NCBI RefSeq assembly: GCF_007992455.1
Contig: NZ_BKAH01000008.1
Span: 1-64,000, forward strand
Source: Microbacterium saccharophilum
GTDB lineage: Bacteria; Actinomycetota; Actinomycetes; Actinomycetales; Microbacteriaceae
Length of the DNA stretch: 64,000 nt
Direction of reading: 5' to 3'
Positions within the stretch are counted from its first letter, which is position 1. Each line of letters opens with the position of its first letter. The notes below the pieces were generated by a model that worked only from the letters and a program-made list of their open reading frames with translations, did not search any database and was not told the DNA's origin. The position numbers were made by a program, and so were the translations under genes. This document shows, piece by piece, positions 45,026-55,300 of this stretch.

Positions 45026-45970
45026 GTGCGCCGGCCGAGCCCGCTCCCGCCACCGCCGCCGGCGGCCGAGCCGCGCGGACGGGTCGACCTCGACGAGACC
45101 GCGCCGATCGAACCGCTCTGGTTCGAGGAGGCGGCCACGCGTCGCCCCGACGAGATCGCCCCCGTCGTGCCCCTGACGGCGGATGCCGGCACCGGCGGCG
45201 ATGACCGGATCGGCGTCCGCGACGTCTGGGCCGCCGCCCGTGCCCGCCGCCGCACGCTCCGCGCGGAGGTGCGGCGCTTCACCGTGCGCCAGCGCCGCCG
45301 CCGCATGGTGTGGCTCACCGTCGGCGTCGCGCTCGCGGCGCTGATCCTCGGCACCCTCGGCGCCGCCTACAGCCCGCTGTTCGCGGTGCAGAAGGTCAGC
45401 GTCGTCGGCGCCTCGACCCTCGACGCCGCCGCCGTCGAGACGGCGCTGGCGGATCAGATCGGCACGCCGCTGCCCCTCGTCGACTCCAGCGAGGTCAAGG
45501 CCGCCCTCGTCGCGTTCCCGCTCGTCGAGTCCTACGCGATCGAGGCGCGGCCGCCGCACGAGCTCATCATCCGGATCGTCGAGCGGACGCCGATCGGCTC
45601 GGTCCCCTCCGCCGCGGGGTGGACCCTCGTCGATGCCGCGGGCGTCGCGCTGTCGACGACCCCCGAGCCGCCCGCCGACCACCCGACGCTCGAGATCGCC
45701 GGGGGAGTGGGGTCCAAGGCCTTCACCGCCGCCGGCACCGTGTTCCGTGCCCTGCCCGACGACATCCGCGCGCAGGTCACCGGCATCTCCGCCACGACCG
45801 CGAACGACGTCACCCTCACCCTCGGCGGCACCGGCACGACCGTCGTGTGGGGAAACGCCGACGACTCCGCGCGCAAGGCGATCGTGCTCGCGCAGACGAT
45901 GATCTCCCTCCCGCCGAGCGCGGTCGGCACGTACGACGTGTCCTCCCCGGCCGCCGTCGTCGTCCGCTGA
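45026..45970 (+). CDS. ftsQ: Division protein FtsQ/DivIB
   Basis: 314 aa bitopic protein. A long Pro-rich and acidic cytosolic N-terminus (about 90 residues) ends in a very basic stretch (RRFTVRQRRRRM), followed by one membrane helix about 95-115, the POTRA domain (FAVQKVSVVGASTLDAAAVETAL...) and the FtsQ region (LIIRIVERTPIGSVPSAAGWTLVDAAGV). GTG start. It is the last gene before the ftsZ leader. Confidence 0.88.
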   Translation: MRRPSPLPPPPPAAEPRGRVDLDETAPIEPLWFEEAATRRPDEIAPVVPLTADAGTGGDDRIGVRDVWAAARARRRTLRAEVRRFTVRQRRRRMVWLTVGVALAALILGTLGAAYSPLFAVQKVSVVGASTLDAAAVETALADQIGTPLPLVDSSEVKAALVAFPLVESYAIEARPPHELIIRIVERTPIGSVPSAAGWTLVDAAGVALSTTPEPPADHPTLEIAGGVGSKAFTAAGTVFRALPDDIRAQVTGISATTANDVTLTLGGTGTTVVWGNADDSARKAIVLAQTMISLPPSAVGTYDVSSPAAVVVR

Positions 45971-46072
45971 TCACGCCGCTCCGACGGCGACGCATCGAAT
46001 GTGCGCGCCGATGTCGCGACACGCCCAGTGCCTGGCGCGCCGCGGCATCCCGCCCGCTTACTTTCAATCAAG

Positions 46073-46093
46073 GAATTGCATACTCGGCAATTC
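46073..46093. promoter_or_regulatory. Dyad 1 in the ftsZ leader
   Basis: GAATTGC, 7-base loop, GCAATTC. Perfect 7-base arms in an AT-rich patch that is unusual for this genome. Confidence 0.5.
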
Positions 46094-46095
46094 TT

Positions 46096-46123
46096 TAAAC
46101 CTCTACTTGAGGTTCAAGGTTTA
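46096..46123. promoter_or_regulatory. Dyad 2 in the ftsZ leader, candidate FtsR site
   Basis: TAAACCT (46096-46102) and AGGTTTA (46117-46123) enclose the smaller dyads AACCTC-TACTT-GAGGTT and CTTGA-GGT-TCAAG. The CTTGAGG/TCAAG elements resemble MerR-family operators. ftsR is encoded in this window, and C. glutamicum FtsR activates ftsZ. Binding is inferred. Confidence 0.5.
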
Positions 46124-46155
46124 GACATTGTGGTTCGGATGAGACGGAGGCCGGC

Positions 46156-47304
46156 ATGAGCCAGAACCAGAACTACCTCGCGGTGATCAAGGTCGTGGGT
46201 GTGGGTGGCGGCGGCGTGAACGCCGTCAATCGGATGATCGAGCTCGGGCTGCGAGGTGTGGAGTTCATCGCGGTCAACACCGACGCGCAGGCGCTGCTGA
46301 TGAGCGACGCCGACGTGAAGCTCGACGTCGGACGCGAGCTGACGCGCGGCCTCGGCGCCGGCGCCGACCCCGAGGTGGGTCGCCGCGCGGCGGAGGACCA
46401 CGCGGAGGAGATCGAGGAGGCGCTCGCGGGCGCGGACATGGTCTTCGTCACCGCCGGTGAGGGCGGCGGCACCGGCACGGGCGGCGCGCCCGTCGTGGCC
46501 CGGATCGCCAAGTCCATCGGCGCCCTGACCATCGGTGTCGTCACGAAGCCGTTCTCGTTCGAGGGCCGCCGCCGTCAGCAGCAGGCCGAGCTCGGCGTGT
46601 CGAAGCTCAAGGAAGAGGTCGACACCCTCATCGTGGTGCCGAACGACCGCCTCCTGGAGATCAGCGACCGCGGCATCTCGATGATCGAGGCGTTCGCCAC
46701 GGCCGACCAGGTGCTCCTCGCCGGTGTCCAGGGCATCACCGACCTGATCACGACGCCGGGTCTCATCAACCTCGACTTCGCCGACGTCAAGTCGGTCATG
46801 CAGGGCGCGGGCTCCGCGCTCATGGGCATCGGCTCCGCGCGGGGCGCGGACCGGGCGATCAAGGCGGCCGAGCTGGCCGTCGAATCGCCGCTCCTGGAGG
46901 CCTCCATCGAGGGTGCGCACGGTGTGCTGCTGTCGATCCAGGGTGGCTCGAACCTCGGCATCTTCGAGATCAACGACGCCGCCCAGCTGGTGAAGGAGGC
47001 CGCGCACCCCGAGGCCAACATCATCTTCGGCACGGTCATCGATGACACCCTCGGCGACGAGGTGCGCGTCACGGTCATCGCCGCCGGCTTCGACAGCGGC
47101 GAGCCGACTCTCAAGGTCGAGCCCATCGCCGTGAGCCGTCCGGCCTCCACGCCGGTCCTGCCCGCCGTGCCCGCCGAAGAGGCCGCGCGCGACCTCGAGG
47201 TCGCCGACGTCAAGGAATCGGTGTCCGTCTCGGCGCCCGTGACGACGGGCTACGAGTCCGCCTTCGGGGACGACGACCTGGACATCCCGGACTTCCTGAA
47301 GTAA
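46156..47304 (+). CDS. ftsZ: Cell division GTPase FtsZ
   Basis: Tubulin-like protein forming the Z-ring. 382 aa. GTP-binding [14 protein letters not shown] at the N-terminus, the tubulin signature [10 protein letters not shown] about residues 102-112, and the T7 loop [11 protein letters not shown]. After a linker, the C-terminal peptide [11 protein letters not shown] is the conserved site for SepF and other partners. ATG behind GGAGG. Preceded by a 185-base AT-rich leader with dyads. Confidence 0.98.
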   Translation: MSQNQNYLAVIKVVGVGGGGVNAVNRMIELGLRGVEFIAVNTDAQALLMSDADVKLDVGRELTRGLGAGADPEVGRRAAEDHAEEIEEALAGADMVFVTAGEGGGTGTGGAPVVARIAKSIGALTIGVVTKPFSFEGRRRQQQAELGVSKLKEEVDTLIVVPNDRLLEISDRGISMIEAFATADQVLLAGVQGITDLITTPGLINLDFADVKSVMQGAGSALMGIGSARGADRAIKAAELAVESPLLEASIEGAHGVLLSIQGGSNLGIFEINDAAQLVKEAAHPEANIIFGTVIDDTLGDEVRVTVIAAGFDSGEPTLKVEPIAVSRPASTPVLPAVPAEEAARDLEVADVKESVSVSAPVTTGYESAFGDDDLDIPDFLK

Positions 47305-47311
47305 CGAGCCC

Positions 47312-47995
47312 GTGGACCTCGCGGAGCGTCTCGCCGACGTCGACGCCCGCATCGCCAGCGCGATGCGGGCGTCGCGGCGCGCTCCGGAGACGGTGACGCG
47401 CATCGTCGTGACGAAGTTCCACCCGCCAACCCTCATCGAGAGCCTCTACGCACTGGGTGTCCGCGACCTGGGGGAGAACCGGCAGCAGGAGCTCACCGCC
47501 AAGCACGAGGCGCTGGCGGGCCTGCCCGGCCTCCGCTGGCATTTCATCGGCCAGGGGCAGACGAACAAGGCGCGCGCGATCCGCGCGGCCGCGGATGCCG
47601 TCCATTCGGTCGACCGCGCCAAGCTCGCCGACGCGCTGCATGCGGCCGCGCCCGACGCGGCACCCCTCGACGTGCTGCTGCAGGTCAACCTCACGGGCGA
47701 CCCGGGCCGCGGGGGCACGCAGCCGGCCGACCTGCCCGCCCTGGCCGGACACGTCGCCGAAGCCTGCCCCTCGCTGCGCGTGCGGGGCGTCATGGCCGTC
47801 GCGCCGCTCGGTGAGGATCCCGCGCCGGCATTCGCCCGCCTGGCCGACGCCGCCGCCGTCGTCCGCGCCGTGGTCCCCGACGCCGACTGGATCTCCGCCG
47901 GCATGACCGGCGACTTCGAGGCGGCCATCGCTGCCGGTGCGACACACCTGCGGATCGGCTCCGCAATCACGGGTCCGAGGCCCGTCCACGGTTAA
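47312..47995 (+). CDS. YggS/YlmE-family pyridoxal-phosphate homeostasis protein
   Basis: 227 aa single-domain TIM-barrel protein. PLP-lysine in IVVTKFHP about residues 31-38, GENRQQE, WHFIGQGQTNKAR (a usual IG-LQ-NK motif, here GQGQTNK), and the phosphate site MTGDFEAAIAAGATHLRIGSAITG. Balances vitamin B6 and amino acid pools. GTG start, 7 bases after ftsZ; conserved ftsZ neighbour in Gram-positive bacteria. Confidence 0.9.
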   Translation: MDLAERLADVDARIASAMRASRRAPETVTRIVVTKFHPPTLIESLYALGVRDLGENRQQELTAKHEALAGLPGLRWHFIGQGQTNKARAIRAAADAVHSVDRAKLADALHAAAPDAAPLDVLLQVNLTGDPGRGGTQPADLPALAGHVAEACPSLRVRGVMAVAPLGEDPAPAFARLADAAAVVRAVVPDADWISAGMTGDFEAAIAAGATHLRIGSAITGPRPVHG

Positions 47996-48025
47996 CCTCA
48001 AGACAGACAGCAAACGGAGGATGCG

Positions 48026-48481
48026 ATGTCGAACCCGCTCAAGAAGACCATGGTGTACCTGGGCCTCGCCGACGAGGAGGAAGCCTACGACGAGCCCGTC
48101 GCCGAGACGCCGAACCGTCGCGAACGCTCCGTCGAGAAGGCAGCCCCTGTGACCCCGATCCACCGCCCCACGGTCGTCCGCCAGCCGACGGCCGGCACGG
48201 TCAGCGAGATCCTCACGGTGCACCCCAAGCAGTACCGGGATGCGCAGATCATCGCGGAGAACTTCCGCGACGGCATCCCCGTGATCATCAACCTCTCGCA
48301 GATGAGCGACGCCGACGCGCGCCGGCTCATCGACTTCGCGAGCGGACTGTCGCTGGGCCTCTACGGCCGTATCGAGCGCGTGACCAGCAAGGTCTTCCTG
48401 CTTTCGCCCGAGAACGTCGCCGTCTCCGGCGACGGGGCCGTCGCGCAGGCCGACCCCGAGGCTGCGCCCTTCTCGAACTAA
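48026..48481 (+). CDS. sepF: Cell division protein SepF
   Basis: Membrane anchor of the Z-ring in actinobacteria, which lack FtsA. 151 aa. N-terminal amphipathic helix [17 protein letters not shown], acidic/Pro linker, then the SepF core ([50 protein letters not shown]). Binds the FtsZ C-terminal peptide. ATG after GGAGG. yggT follows after 3 bases. Confidence 0.95.
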   Translation: MSNPLKKTMVYLGLADEEEAYDEPVAETPNRRERSVEKAAPVTPIHRPTVVRQPTAGTVSEILTVHPKQYRDAQIIAENFRDGIPVIINLSQMSDADARRLIDFASGLSLGLYGRIERVTSKVFLLSPENVAVSGDGAVAQADPEAAPFSN

Positions 48482-48484
48482 GTC

Positions 48485-48787
48485 GTGGAGCTCGTCCGGC
48501 TGATCGCCCAGATCGCCAACGTCCTGCTGCTCGTCTACATCCTTCTGCTGCTCGCGCGGCTGATCATGGAGTACATCCCGCTGTTCAACCGCGAGTGGCG
48601 CCCCCGCGGGTTCGGGCTCGTGCTGGCGGAGATCGTGTACACGGTCACCGACCCGCCGATCAAGCTCTTCCGCCGCCTCATCCCTCCGCTGCGTCTCGGC
48701 GTCATCGCCATCGATCTCGGGTTCCCGCTGACGATGCTGCTGTGCTTCATCCTGCTCTCCGTCGTCCGCACGATCGCCCAGATGTGA
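48485..48787 (+). CDS. YggT-family membrane protein
   Basis: 100 aa with two hydrophobic segments (about residues 10-28 and 75-98) and the family motif YTVTDPPIKLFRRLIPPLRLGVIAIDLGF. Conserved between sepF and divIVA in Gram-positive bacteria; function uncertain, possibly in membrane shape or osmotic response. GTG start. No signal peptide. Confidence 0.88.
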   Translation: MELVRLIAQIANVLLLVYILLLLARLIMEYIPLFNREWRPRGFGLVLAEIVYTVTDPPIKLFRRLIPPLRLGVIAIDLGFPLTMLLCFILLSVVRTIAQM

Positions 48788-48861
48788 CGTTCTCGCGACC
48801 GTGTGGCGCGCGGTCTATGCTGGGGGAGTACGGCTCGCGGCACGCGGGCCACCCCTGAATC

Positions 48862-48877
48862 GGCCCGAGTTCGGGCC
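48862..48877. promoter_or_regulatory. Hairpin in the divIVA leader
   Basis: GGCCCGA-GT-TCGGGCC, 7-base arms, 18 bases before the divIVA ATG. It may be part of an attenuating leader or a terminator of yggT read-through. Confidence 0.35.
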
Positions 48878-48895
48878 CCGATAAGAGGAAACACC

Positions 48896-49522
48896 ATGGC
48901 TTTGACCCCCGAAGACGTCGTGACCAAGCAGTTTCAGCACGTCCGGTTCAAGGAAGGGTTCGACCCGGATGAGGTCGACGACTTCCTCGACGAGATCGTC
49001 GTCGAATGGCGCAAGACGATCGCCGAGAACGAGGAGCTGAAGGCCAAGCTCGCCGCGTACGAGTCCGGCTCCACGCCGGCTCCCGCCGCCGAGGCTCCGC
49101 AGGAGCAGGCCGAGGAGACGCCCGTCGTCGAGGAGGAGGCGCCGGCCCCCGTCGCCGCCGTCGAGACCCCCGCGCCGGCTCCGGCCGCCTCCGCCGCTCC
49201 CGCCGCCGCATCGGCCGGCATCATCGAGCTGGCCCAGCGCCTGCACGACGAGCACGTCGCCGAGGGTCTCGCGCAGAAGGAGAAGCTCATCTCCGAGGCT
49301 GAGGGCAAGGCGGCGTCGATCGTCGCCGAGGCCGAGGCCCGCGCCCGCGACGAGGTCGCCCGACTCGAGGGCGAGCGCGCCAAGCTCGAGGGTCGCATCA
49401 CCGAGCTCCGCCAGTTCGAGCGCGACTACCGCACCCAGCTGCGCAACCTGATCGAGGAGAAGCTCCGCGAGCTCGATGTCGCGGGCACGGGTTCGGGCGC
49501 CACGCCGATCTCCGCCTCCTAG
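48896..49522 (+). CDS. divIVA: Polar growth scaffold DivIVA/Wag31
   Basis: 208 aa coiled-coil protein. N-terminal membrane-binding domain ALTPEDVVTKQFQHVRFKEGFDPDEVDDFLDEIV (residues 2-35), an Ala/Pro/Glu-rich linker about 60-105, then a second coiled coil (LAQRLHDEHVAEGLAQKEKL...RNLIEEKLREL). Marks cell poles and recruits wall synthesis in actinobacteria. ATG after AAGAGGA, 108 bases after yggT with a hairpin between, so it may have its own promoter. Confidence 0.94.
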   Translation: MALTPEDVVTKQFQHVRFKEGFDPDEVDDFLDEIVVEWRKTIAENEELKAKLAAYESGSTPAPAAEAPQEQAEETPVVEEEAPAPVAAVETPAPAPAASAAPAAASAGIIELAQRLHDEHVAEGLAQKEKLISEAEGKAASIVAEAEARARDEVARLEGERAKLEGRITELRQFERDYRTQLRNLIEEKLRELDVAGTGSGATPISAS

Positions 49523-49531
49523 GCCTCGCCT

Positions 49532-50092
49532 TTGACAGGCAAGGCCCCCCTGCGTGCTGCGGCGGCCGGCACCATCATCGCGTTCCTCGCGGTGCTGGTG
49601 CTGGCCGCCGATCAGTTCAGCAAGCATCTCGCGCTCGAGAACCTGCCCTACCAGGAGCGGGTCCCCGTGGTCGGCGACTTTCTGCAGTTCTACCTGACCC
49701 GCAACCCCGGCGCCGCGTTCTCGCTCGGCGAGGGCGTGACCTGGGTCTTCACGATCATCCTCGCCGCGGCAGCCGTCACGATCGTCGTCCTGGCCGTCCG
49801 GCAGGTCCGGTCGCGCTGGTGGGCCGTCGTCCTGGGGCTCTTGCTCGGCGGCATCCTCGGCAACCTCACGGACCGGCTCCTGCGCGAGCCGGGCTTCCCG
49901 ACCGGGCACGTGGTCGACTTCATCCACACGCCCTGGATGATGCCCGCGATCTACAACGTCGCCGACATCTTCATCGTCTCGATGATGATCACGGTCGCCC
50001 TCCTCGTCCTGCTGGGGCTGCACCTCGACGGCACCCGGGAGCGCCGCAGCGCGGCGCACGGCGAGGATGCCGTCACGTCCGCGGACGCCTGA
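49532..50092 (+). CDS. lspA: Lipoprotein signal peptidase
   Basis: Cleaves prolipoproteins. 186 aa with four membrane helices. Catalytic Asp residues are in [20 protein letters not shown] and [13 protein letters not shown] and the [10 protein letters not shown] region are also typical. TTG start at 49532, ten bases after divIVA. A polar C-terminal tail of about 25 residues extends beyond the usual length. Confidence 0.94.
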   Translation: MTGKAPLRAAAAGTIIAFLAVLVLAADQFSKHLALENLPYQERVPVVGDFLQFYLTRNPGAAFSLGEGVTWVFTIILAAAAVTIVVLAVRQVRSRWWAVVLGLLLGGILGNLTDRLLREPGFPTGHVVDFIHTPWMMPAIYNVADIFIVSMMITVALLVLLGLHLDGTRERRSAAHGEDAVTSADA

Positions 50093-50093
50093 C

Positions 50094-51020
50094 ATGGATT
50101 CGCGCAGCCTCCCCGTCCCGGACGGCCTCGACGGCGTCCGCGTGGACGCCGCCCTCGCCAAGCTCCTCGGGTTTTCCCGCACCTTCGCGGCCGAGGTCGC
50201 CGAGGCCGGCGGCGTGACGCTGGACGGGCGCTCGCTCGGCAAGTCCGACAAGCTCGCAGCCGGCGGCTGGCTCGTGGTGACCTGGCAGGCTCGGCGCGAG
50301 CCGGAGATCGTGCCGATCGCCGTCCCCGACCTCGGGATCGTGTACGACGACGACGACATCGTCGTCGTCGACAAGCCGGCCGGGGTCGCCGCGCACCCCT
50401 CCGTCGGCTGGGAGGGTCCCACCGTGCTCGGTGCGCTCGCGGCCGCCGGATTCCGGATCGCCACGACCGGCGCCGCCGAGCGCCAGGGCGTCGTGCACCG
50501 ACTCGACGTCGGCACGAGCGGGCTCATGGTCGTCGCGAAGAGCGAGCGGGCGTACACGGCACTCAAGCGCGCGTTCAAGGAGCGCGAGGTGGACAAGATC
50601 TACCACGCCGTCGTGCAGGGGCACCCCGACCCGCTGGCCGGCACCATCGACGCGCCGATCGGCCGGCATCCCACGCACTCGTGGAAGTTCGCGGTCACGC
50701 CCACGGGCAAGGACTCCGTCACGCATTACGAGACGATCGAGGCGTTTCCCGGAGCCTCGCTCCTGGAGATCCACCTCGAGACCGGGCGCACGCATCAGAT
50801 CCGCGTGCACATGGCCGCGCACCGTCATCCGTGCGCGGGCGACCCGCTGTACGGCGCGGACCCCACCCTGTCGGCGCGCCTGGGTCTCACCCGCCAGTGG
50901 CTGCACGCCCATGAGCTGTCCTTCGCGCACCCCACGACGACGGACTGGGTGACCTTCACGTCGGACTACCCGGCCGACCTCGCCCACGCCCTCGACGTCC
51001 TCCGCGGCGACCAGGACTGA
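50094..51020 (+). CDS. Pseudouridine synthase, RluA/RluD family
   Basis: 308 aa. N-terminal S4 domain ([40 protein letters not shown]), then the catalytic domain with [16 protein letters not shown] (catalytic Asp) and [13 protein letters not shown]. Position directly after lspA is the common Gram-positive order, where the product modifies 23S rRNA; the exact site cannot be told from sequence. ATG 50094 one base after the lspA stop. Confidence 0.92.
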   Translation: MDSRSLPVPDGLDGVRVDAALAKLLGFSRTFAAEVAEAGGVTLDGRSLGKSDKLAAGGWLVVTWQARREPEIVPIAVPDLGIVYDDDDIVVVDKPAGVAAHPSVGWEGPTVLGALAAAGFRIATTGAAERQGVVHRLDVGTSGLMVVAKSERAYTALKRAFKEREVDKIYHAVVQGHPDPLAGTIDAPIGRHPTHSWKFAVTPTGKDSVTHYETIEAFPGASLLEIHLETGRTHQIRVHMAAHRHPCAGDPLYGADPTLSARLGLTRQWLHAHELSFAHPTTTDWVTFTSDYPADLAHALDVLRGDQD

Positions 51021-51134
51021 GCGCCGGTCTCCGCGACGACGGCGGCCTCTGGCATCCTGTCGGCATGACGATCGGCATACGGCCGGCTCCGTGCTGAACG
51101 GGTACCCGCGCGTGCTCATGCGAAAGGACCTCCG

Positions 51135-51584
51135 ATGACCGCGACCTCTGTGCTCGGCCGGCGTTTCGCCCGCGCGAACCTCCTCTGGCTCGATCTCCTG
51201 AGCGCCCTCACCGCCGCGCAGCTCGCGGCGCGCCTGCCGGGACTGCCGTCGAATCCGATCGGCGAGCAGCTCTGGTGCGTCCTCGGGGCGCGGGAGAGTT
51301 ACCCGCGCGCGGCCCGGGCGGGCAGCTGGCAGGGCTTCACGAGTCCCGTCACCCACGAGCAGACCACGGATGCCGTGGTGCTCCGCGCCGCACTGGAGTC
51401 CACCGCGGCCGACGTCGCGGAGTGGCTCGACACCGTCGACTCCGACGATGACTGGCAATACGCGCTCGCGCTCCTGGAGCACGAGACGCAGCACCACGGC
51501 CAGCTCATCCGCTACCTGTACGGGCTCGAGATCCCTCGTCCGGCATCGTGGCAGCAGCAGTACGCGCTCGACGAGCAGTTCTAG
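51135..51584 (+). CDS. DinB-like four-helix protein
   Basis: 149 aa. The segment LLEHETQHHGQLIRYLYGLEI near the C-terminus matches the metal-binding His-x3-His pattern of the DinB/YfiT superfamily. Remaining helices and the NPIGEQLWCVLGARESY region fit the fold, with a likely third ligand there. Function unknown; related proteins are thiol transferases or thiol-dependent detoxifiers. ATG behind AAAGGAC. Confidence 0.65.
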   Translation: MTATSVLGRRFARANLLWLDLLSALTAAQLAARLPGLPSNPIGEQLWCVLGARESYPRAARAGSWQGFTSPVTHEQTTDAVVLRAALESTAADVAEWLDTVDSDDDWQYALALLEHETQHHGQLIRYLYGLEIPRPASWQQQYALDEQF

Positions 51585-51614
51585 CCCACGCCATCCCTCA
51601 GCGCGGGTTCAGGC

Positions 51615-51637
51615 GATCCGCCGGAGTCAGGCGGATC
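51615..51637. terminator. Bidirectional hairpin between the DinB-like and Nudix genes
   Basis: GATCCGCC-GGAGTCA-GGCGGATC, perfect 8-base arms. A further AGGCGATC (51611-51618) can pair with GATCGCCT at 51664-51671. The rest of the 147-base gap is a GC-rich low-complexity run. Confidence 0.5.
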
Positions 51638-51731
51638 CCGCGGCGATGTGCCTGAGCCGGGCTGATCGCCTGATCGCGGCAGACGGGGGCGGCGACGGGC
51701 GCGGCGACGGGCGCGGCGCGGCGCGCGGCGT

Positions 51732-52205
51732 TCAGCGGCCGCCGCGGAAGGTCGCCGGGTCGTCCTCCGCGATCGCCAGCGCCACGAGACGCACCTGCTC
51801 GGGTGCGAGCTCGCCGAGCTCGCCGAGACCGAACCAGCCGACCTCGGTGAGCTCGCCGTCGGCCGGGTGCGGGTCGCCGGAGACCCACGTGCACCGGAAC
51901 ACGAGGTCGAGGTAGTCGGCCTGGTCGCCGTTGGCGTACGTGATGCGCGGCACCTGGTGCACGAGCGCGAGCCGCTCGACGCGCACGACGACCCCCGCCT
52001 CCTCGAGGCACTCGCGGGCAGCGGCGTCGGCAGGCTCCTCGCCGGGATCGACGATCCCGGACACGCACCGCCACTCGCCGTTGTCGGCGCGCTTGCCGAG
52101 CAGCACCTTCTCGTCGCGGAAGACGACGGCGGTCGTGCCGACCAGGGGGAGCGGGGCGGTGCCGATCTTCTCGCGCAGCGCCAGGACGAATTCGGGAGTG
52201 GCCAT
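51732..52205 (-). CDS. Nudix hydrolase
   Basis: 157 aa. Complete Nudix box GIVDPGEEPADAAARECLEEAGV (G-x5-E-x7-REUxEExGU pattern; positions about 60-82), preceded by KVLLGKRADNGEWRC. Likely hydrolyses a nucleoside diphosphate derivative; the substrate is not decidable. ATG 52205, 6 bases from TAGCCT, hence near-leaderless. Divergent from dnaE. Confidence 0.9.
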   Translation of the reverse strand: MATPEFVLALREKIGTAPLPLVGTTAVVFRDEKVLLGKRADNGEWRCVSGIVDPGEEPADAAARECLEEAGVVVRVERLALVHQVPRITYANGDQADYLDLVFRCTWVSGDPHPADGELTEVGWFGLGELGELAPEQVRLVALAIAEDDPATFRGGR

Positions 52206-52211
52206 TCGTCC

Positions 52212-52217
52212 AGGCTA
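52212..52217 (-). promoter_or_regulatory. -10 element of the Nudix gene
   Basis: TAGCCT on the minus strand, 6 bases before the ATG. Confidence 0.5.
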
Positions 52218-52221
52218 GAGG

Positions 52222-52239
52222 CTTGACCTTCAACTCAAG
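52222..52239. promoter_or_regulatory. Dyad between the Nudix gene and dnaE
   Basis: CTTGA-N8-TCAAG, sitting in the spacer of the Nudix promoter, the usual place for MerR-type operators. It resembles elements before ftsZ. Low certainty. Confidence 0.35.
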
Positions 52240-52297
52240 GGTGAAGCGACCTGCCGCCGGCACGGCCTGCCCGGACCGGGGATGTCGGGAGTCTTCG

Positions 52298-52303
52298 TAG
52301 ACT
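52298..52303 (+). promoter_or_regulatory. -10 element of dnaE, near-leaderless
   Basis: TAGACT ends 6 bases before the GTG start; no ribosome site is present. Confidence 0.5.
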
Positions 52304-52309
52304 CGACGG

Positions 52310-55300
52310 GTGGCATCCGACTCCTTCGTACACCTGCACGTGCACAGCGAGTACTCGATGCTCGACGGGGCTGCGCGCATCGGTCCGATGGTGCAGGAGG
52401 CGGCCCGGCAGGGCATGCCCGCCATCGCCGTGACCGACCACGGCAACACCTTCGCGGCGTTCGAGTTCTACAAGACGGCGAAGGATGCCGGCATCAAGCC
52501 GATCATCGGCATCGAGGCCTACGTCACCCCCGGCACGCACCGCAGCGACAAGTCGCGCGTGCGATGGGGGAGCCCGGACCAGAACAGCGACGACGTGTCG
52601 GGGTCAGGCGCCTACACCCACATGACGCTCCTGTCGGAGACGACGGAGGGGATGCACAACCTCTTCCGGCTCTCCAGCAAGGCGTCGATCGAGGGGTACT
52701 ATTTCAAGCCCCGCATGGACCGCGAGCTGCTGCAGCAGTACTCCAAGGGACTCATCGCGACGACCGGCTGCCCCTCCGGCGAGGTCCAGACCCGCCTGCG
52801 CCTCGGCCAGTACGACGCCGCGCGTGCCGCGGCGGCGGAGTTCCAGGACATCTTCGGCAAGGAGAACTACTTCGCCGAGATCATGGACCACGGGCTGTCC
52901 ATCGAGCGCCGGGTCATGACCGACCTGCACCGCATCGCGAAGGACCTCTCGATCCCGCTCGTCGCGACCAACGACCTGCATTACACGCACCAGCACGACT
53001 CGACGAGCCACGCCGCCCTCCTGTGCGTGCAGTCCGGTTCGACGCTCGACGACCCCAACCGGTTCAAGTTCGACGGGGACGGCTACTACGTCAAGACACC
53101 GGCCGAGATGCGCCAGATCTTCCGCGACCACGAGATCGCATGCGACAACACGCTCCTCATCGCGGAGCGCTGCGACGTCGAGTTCAACACGTCGGCCAAC
53201 TACATGCCGCGCTACCCCGTCCCCGACGGCGAGACCGAGGAGAGCTGGTTCGTCAAGGAGGTCGAGAAGGGGCTGCGGTACCGCTACCCGCACGGCATCC
53301 CTGACGAGGTGCGCCGGCAGGCGGAGTACGAGACCGGCGTCATCGTCCAGATGGGCTTCCCGGGGTACTTCCTCGTCGTCGCCGACTTCATCAACTGGGC
53401 GAAGGATCACGGCATCCGCGTCGGTCCTGGCCGCGGTTCCGGCGCCGGCTCCATGGCCGCGTACGCCATGCGGATCACCGATCTCGACCCGCTGCGCCAC
53501 GGCCTCATCTTCGAGCGCTTCCTCAACCCCGACCGCGTCTCGATGCCCGACTTCGACGTCGACTTCGACGACCGCCGCCGCGGCGAGGTCATCCAGTACG
53601 TCACCGAGAAGTACGGCGACGAGCGTGTCGCACAGATCGTGACCTACGGCACCATCAAGGCCAAGCAGGCGCTGAAGGATGCCGGCCGCGTGCTCGGCTT
53701 CCCGTTCAGCATGGGCGAGAAGCTCACGAAGGCGATGCCCCCGGCCGTCATGGGCAAGGACATGCCGCTGGAGGGCATGTTCGACCCGAAGCACCCGCGC
53801 TACAAGGAGGCCAGCGAGTTCCGCGCTGTCATCGAGACCGACCCGGAGGCGAAGACCGTCTTCGACACCGCGGTGGGCCTGGAGAACCTGAAGCGCCAGT
53901 GGGGCGTGCACGCGGCCGGCGTCATCATGTCCTCGGAGCCGCTGATCGACATCATCCCGATCATGAAGCGGGAGCAGGACGGCCAGATCGTCACGCAGTT
54001 CGACTACCCGTCGTGCGAGTCCCTCGGTCTCATCAAGATGGACTTCCTGGGGCTGCGGAACCTCACGATCATCGACGACGCGCTGGACAACATCGCTGCC
54101 AACCGCGGCGAGAAGCTGGTCCTGGAGGATCTGACCCTCGACGACCAGGCGGCGTACGACCTGCTGGCCCGCGGCGACACGCTCGGCGTCTTCCAGCTCG
54201 ACGGCGGGCCCATGCGCTCGCTCCTGCGCCTGCTGAAGCCGGACAACTTCGAGGACATCTCCGCCGTCATCGCCCTGTACCGTCCGGGCCCGATGGGTGC
54301 GAACTCGCACATCAACTACGCGATGCGCAAGAACGGCCAGCAGGAGATCACCCCGATCCACCCCGAGTTCGAGGAGTCGCTCAGCGAGATCCTGAGCACC
54401 AGCTACGGCCTCATCATCTACCAGGAGCAGGTGATGGCCATCGCGCAGAAGGTGGCCGGGTTCAGCCTCGGCCAGGCCGACATCCTGCGCCGCGCGATGG
54501 GCAAGAAGAAGAAGTCCGAGCTGGACAAGCAGTTCGAGGGCTTCCAGGCCGGCATGCGCGCCAACGGGTACTCCGACGGCGCGGTGGAGAAGCTGTGGGA
54601 GATCCTCCTGCCCTTCTCCGACTACGCGTTCAACAAGGCGCACTCCGCCGCGTACGGTCTCGTGTCGTACTGGACCGCGTACCTGAAGGCGCACTACCCC
54701 GCGGAGTACATGGCCGCGCTCCTCACGAGCGTCGGCGACGCGAAGGACAAGCTCGCCGTGTACCTCAACGAGTGCCGGCGCATGGGCATCCGCGTCCTCC
54801 CGCCCGACGTGGGGGAGTCGATCCGGTACTTCGCGGCCGTCGGCGAGGACATCCGCTTCGGGCTCGGCGCGATCCGCAACGTCGGCGCGAACGTCGTCGA
54901 CGGGATCGTGCAGGCGCGCCAGGACGATTCGTTCGTGAGCTTCCACGACTTCCTCACGAAGGTGCCGATCCACGTCGCGAACAAGCGCACCGTCGAGTCG
55001 CTCATCAAGGCGGGAGCCTTCGATTCGCTGGGGTCCACCCGCCGCGCGCTCATGGAGATCCACGAGGACGCCACCGAGGCGGCCGTGGACACGAAGCGCA
55101 AGGCCGCCACCGGCGCCATCGGGTTCGACTTCGACAGCCTCTACGACGAGGCCGAGGAGATCATGCCGGCCAAAGTGCCGGACCGCCCGGAGTGGACCAA
55201 GAAGGACAAGCTCGCCTTCGAGCGGGAGATGCTCGGCCTATACGTCTCCGATCATCCGCTCGCGGGTCTCGAGATCCCCCTCGCCAAGCACGCCAGCACC

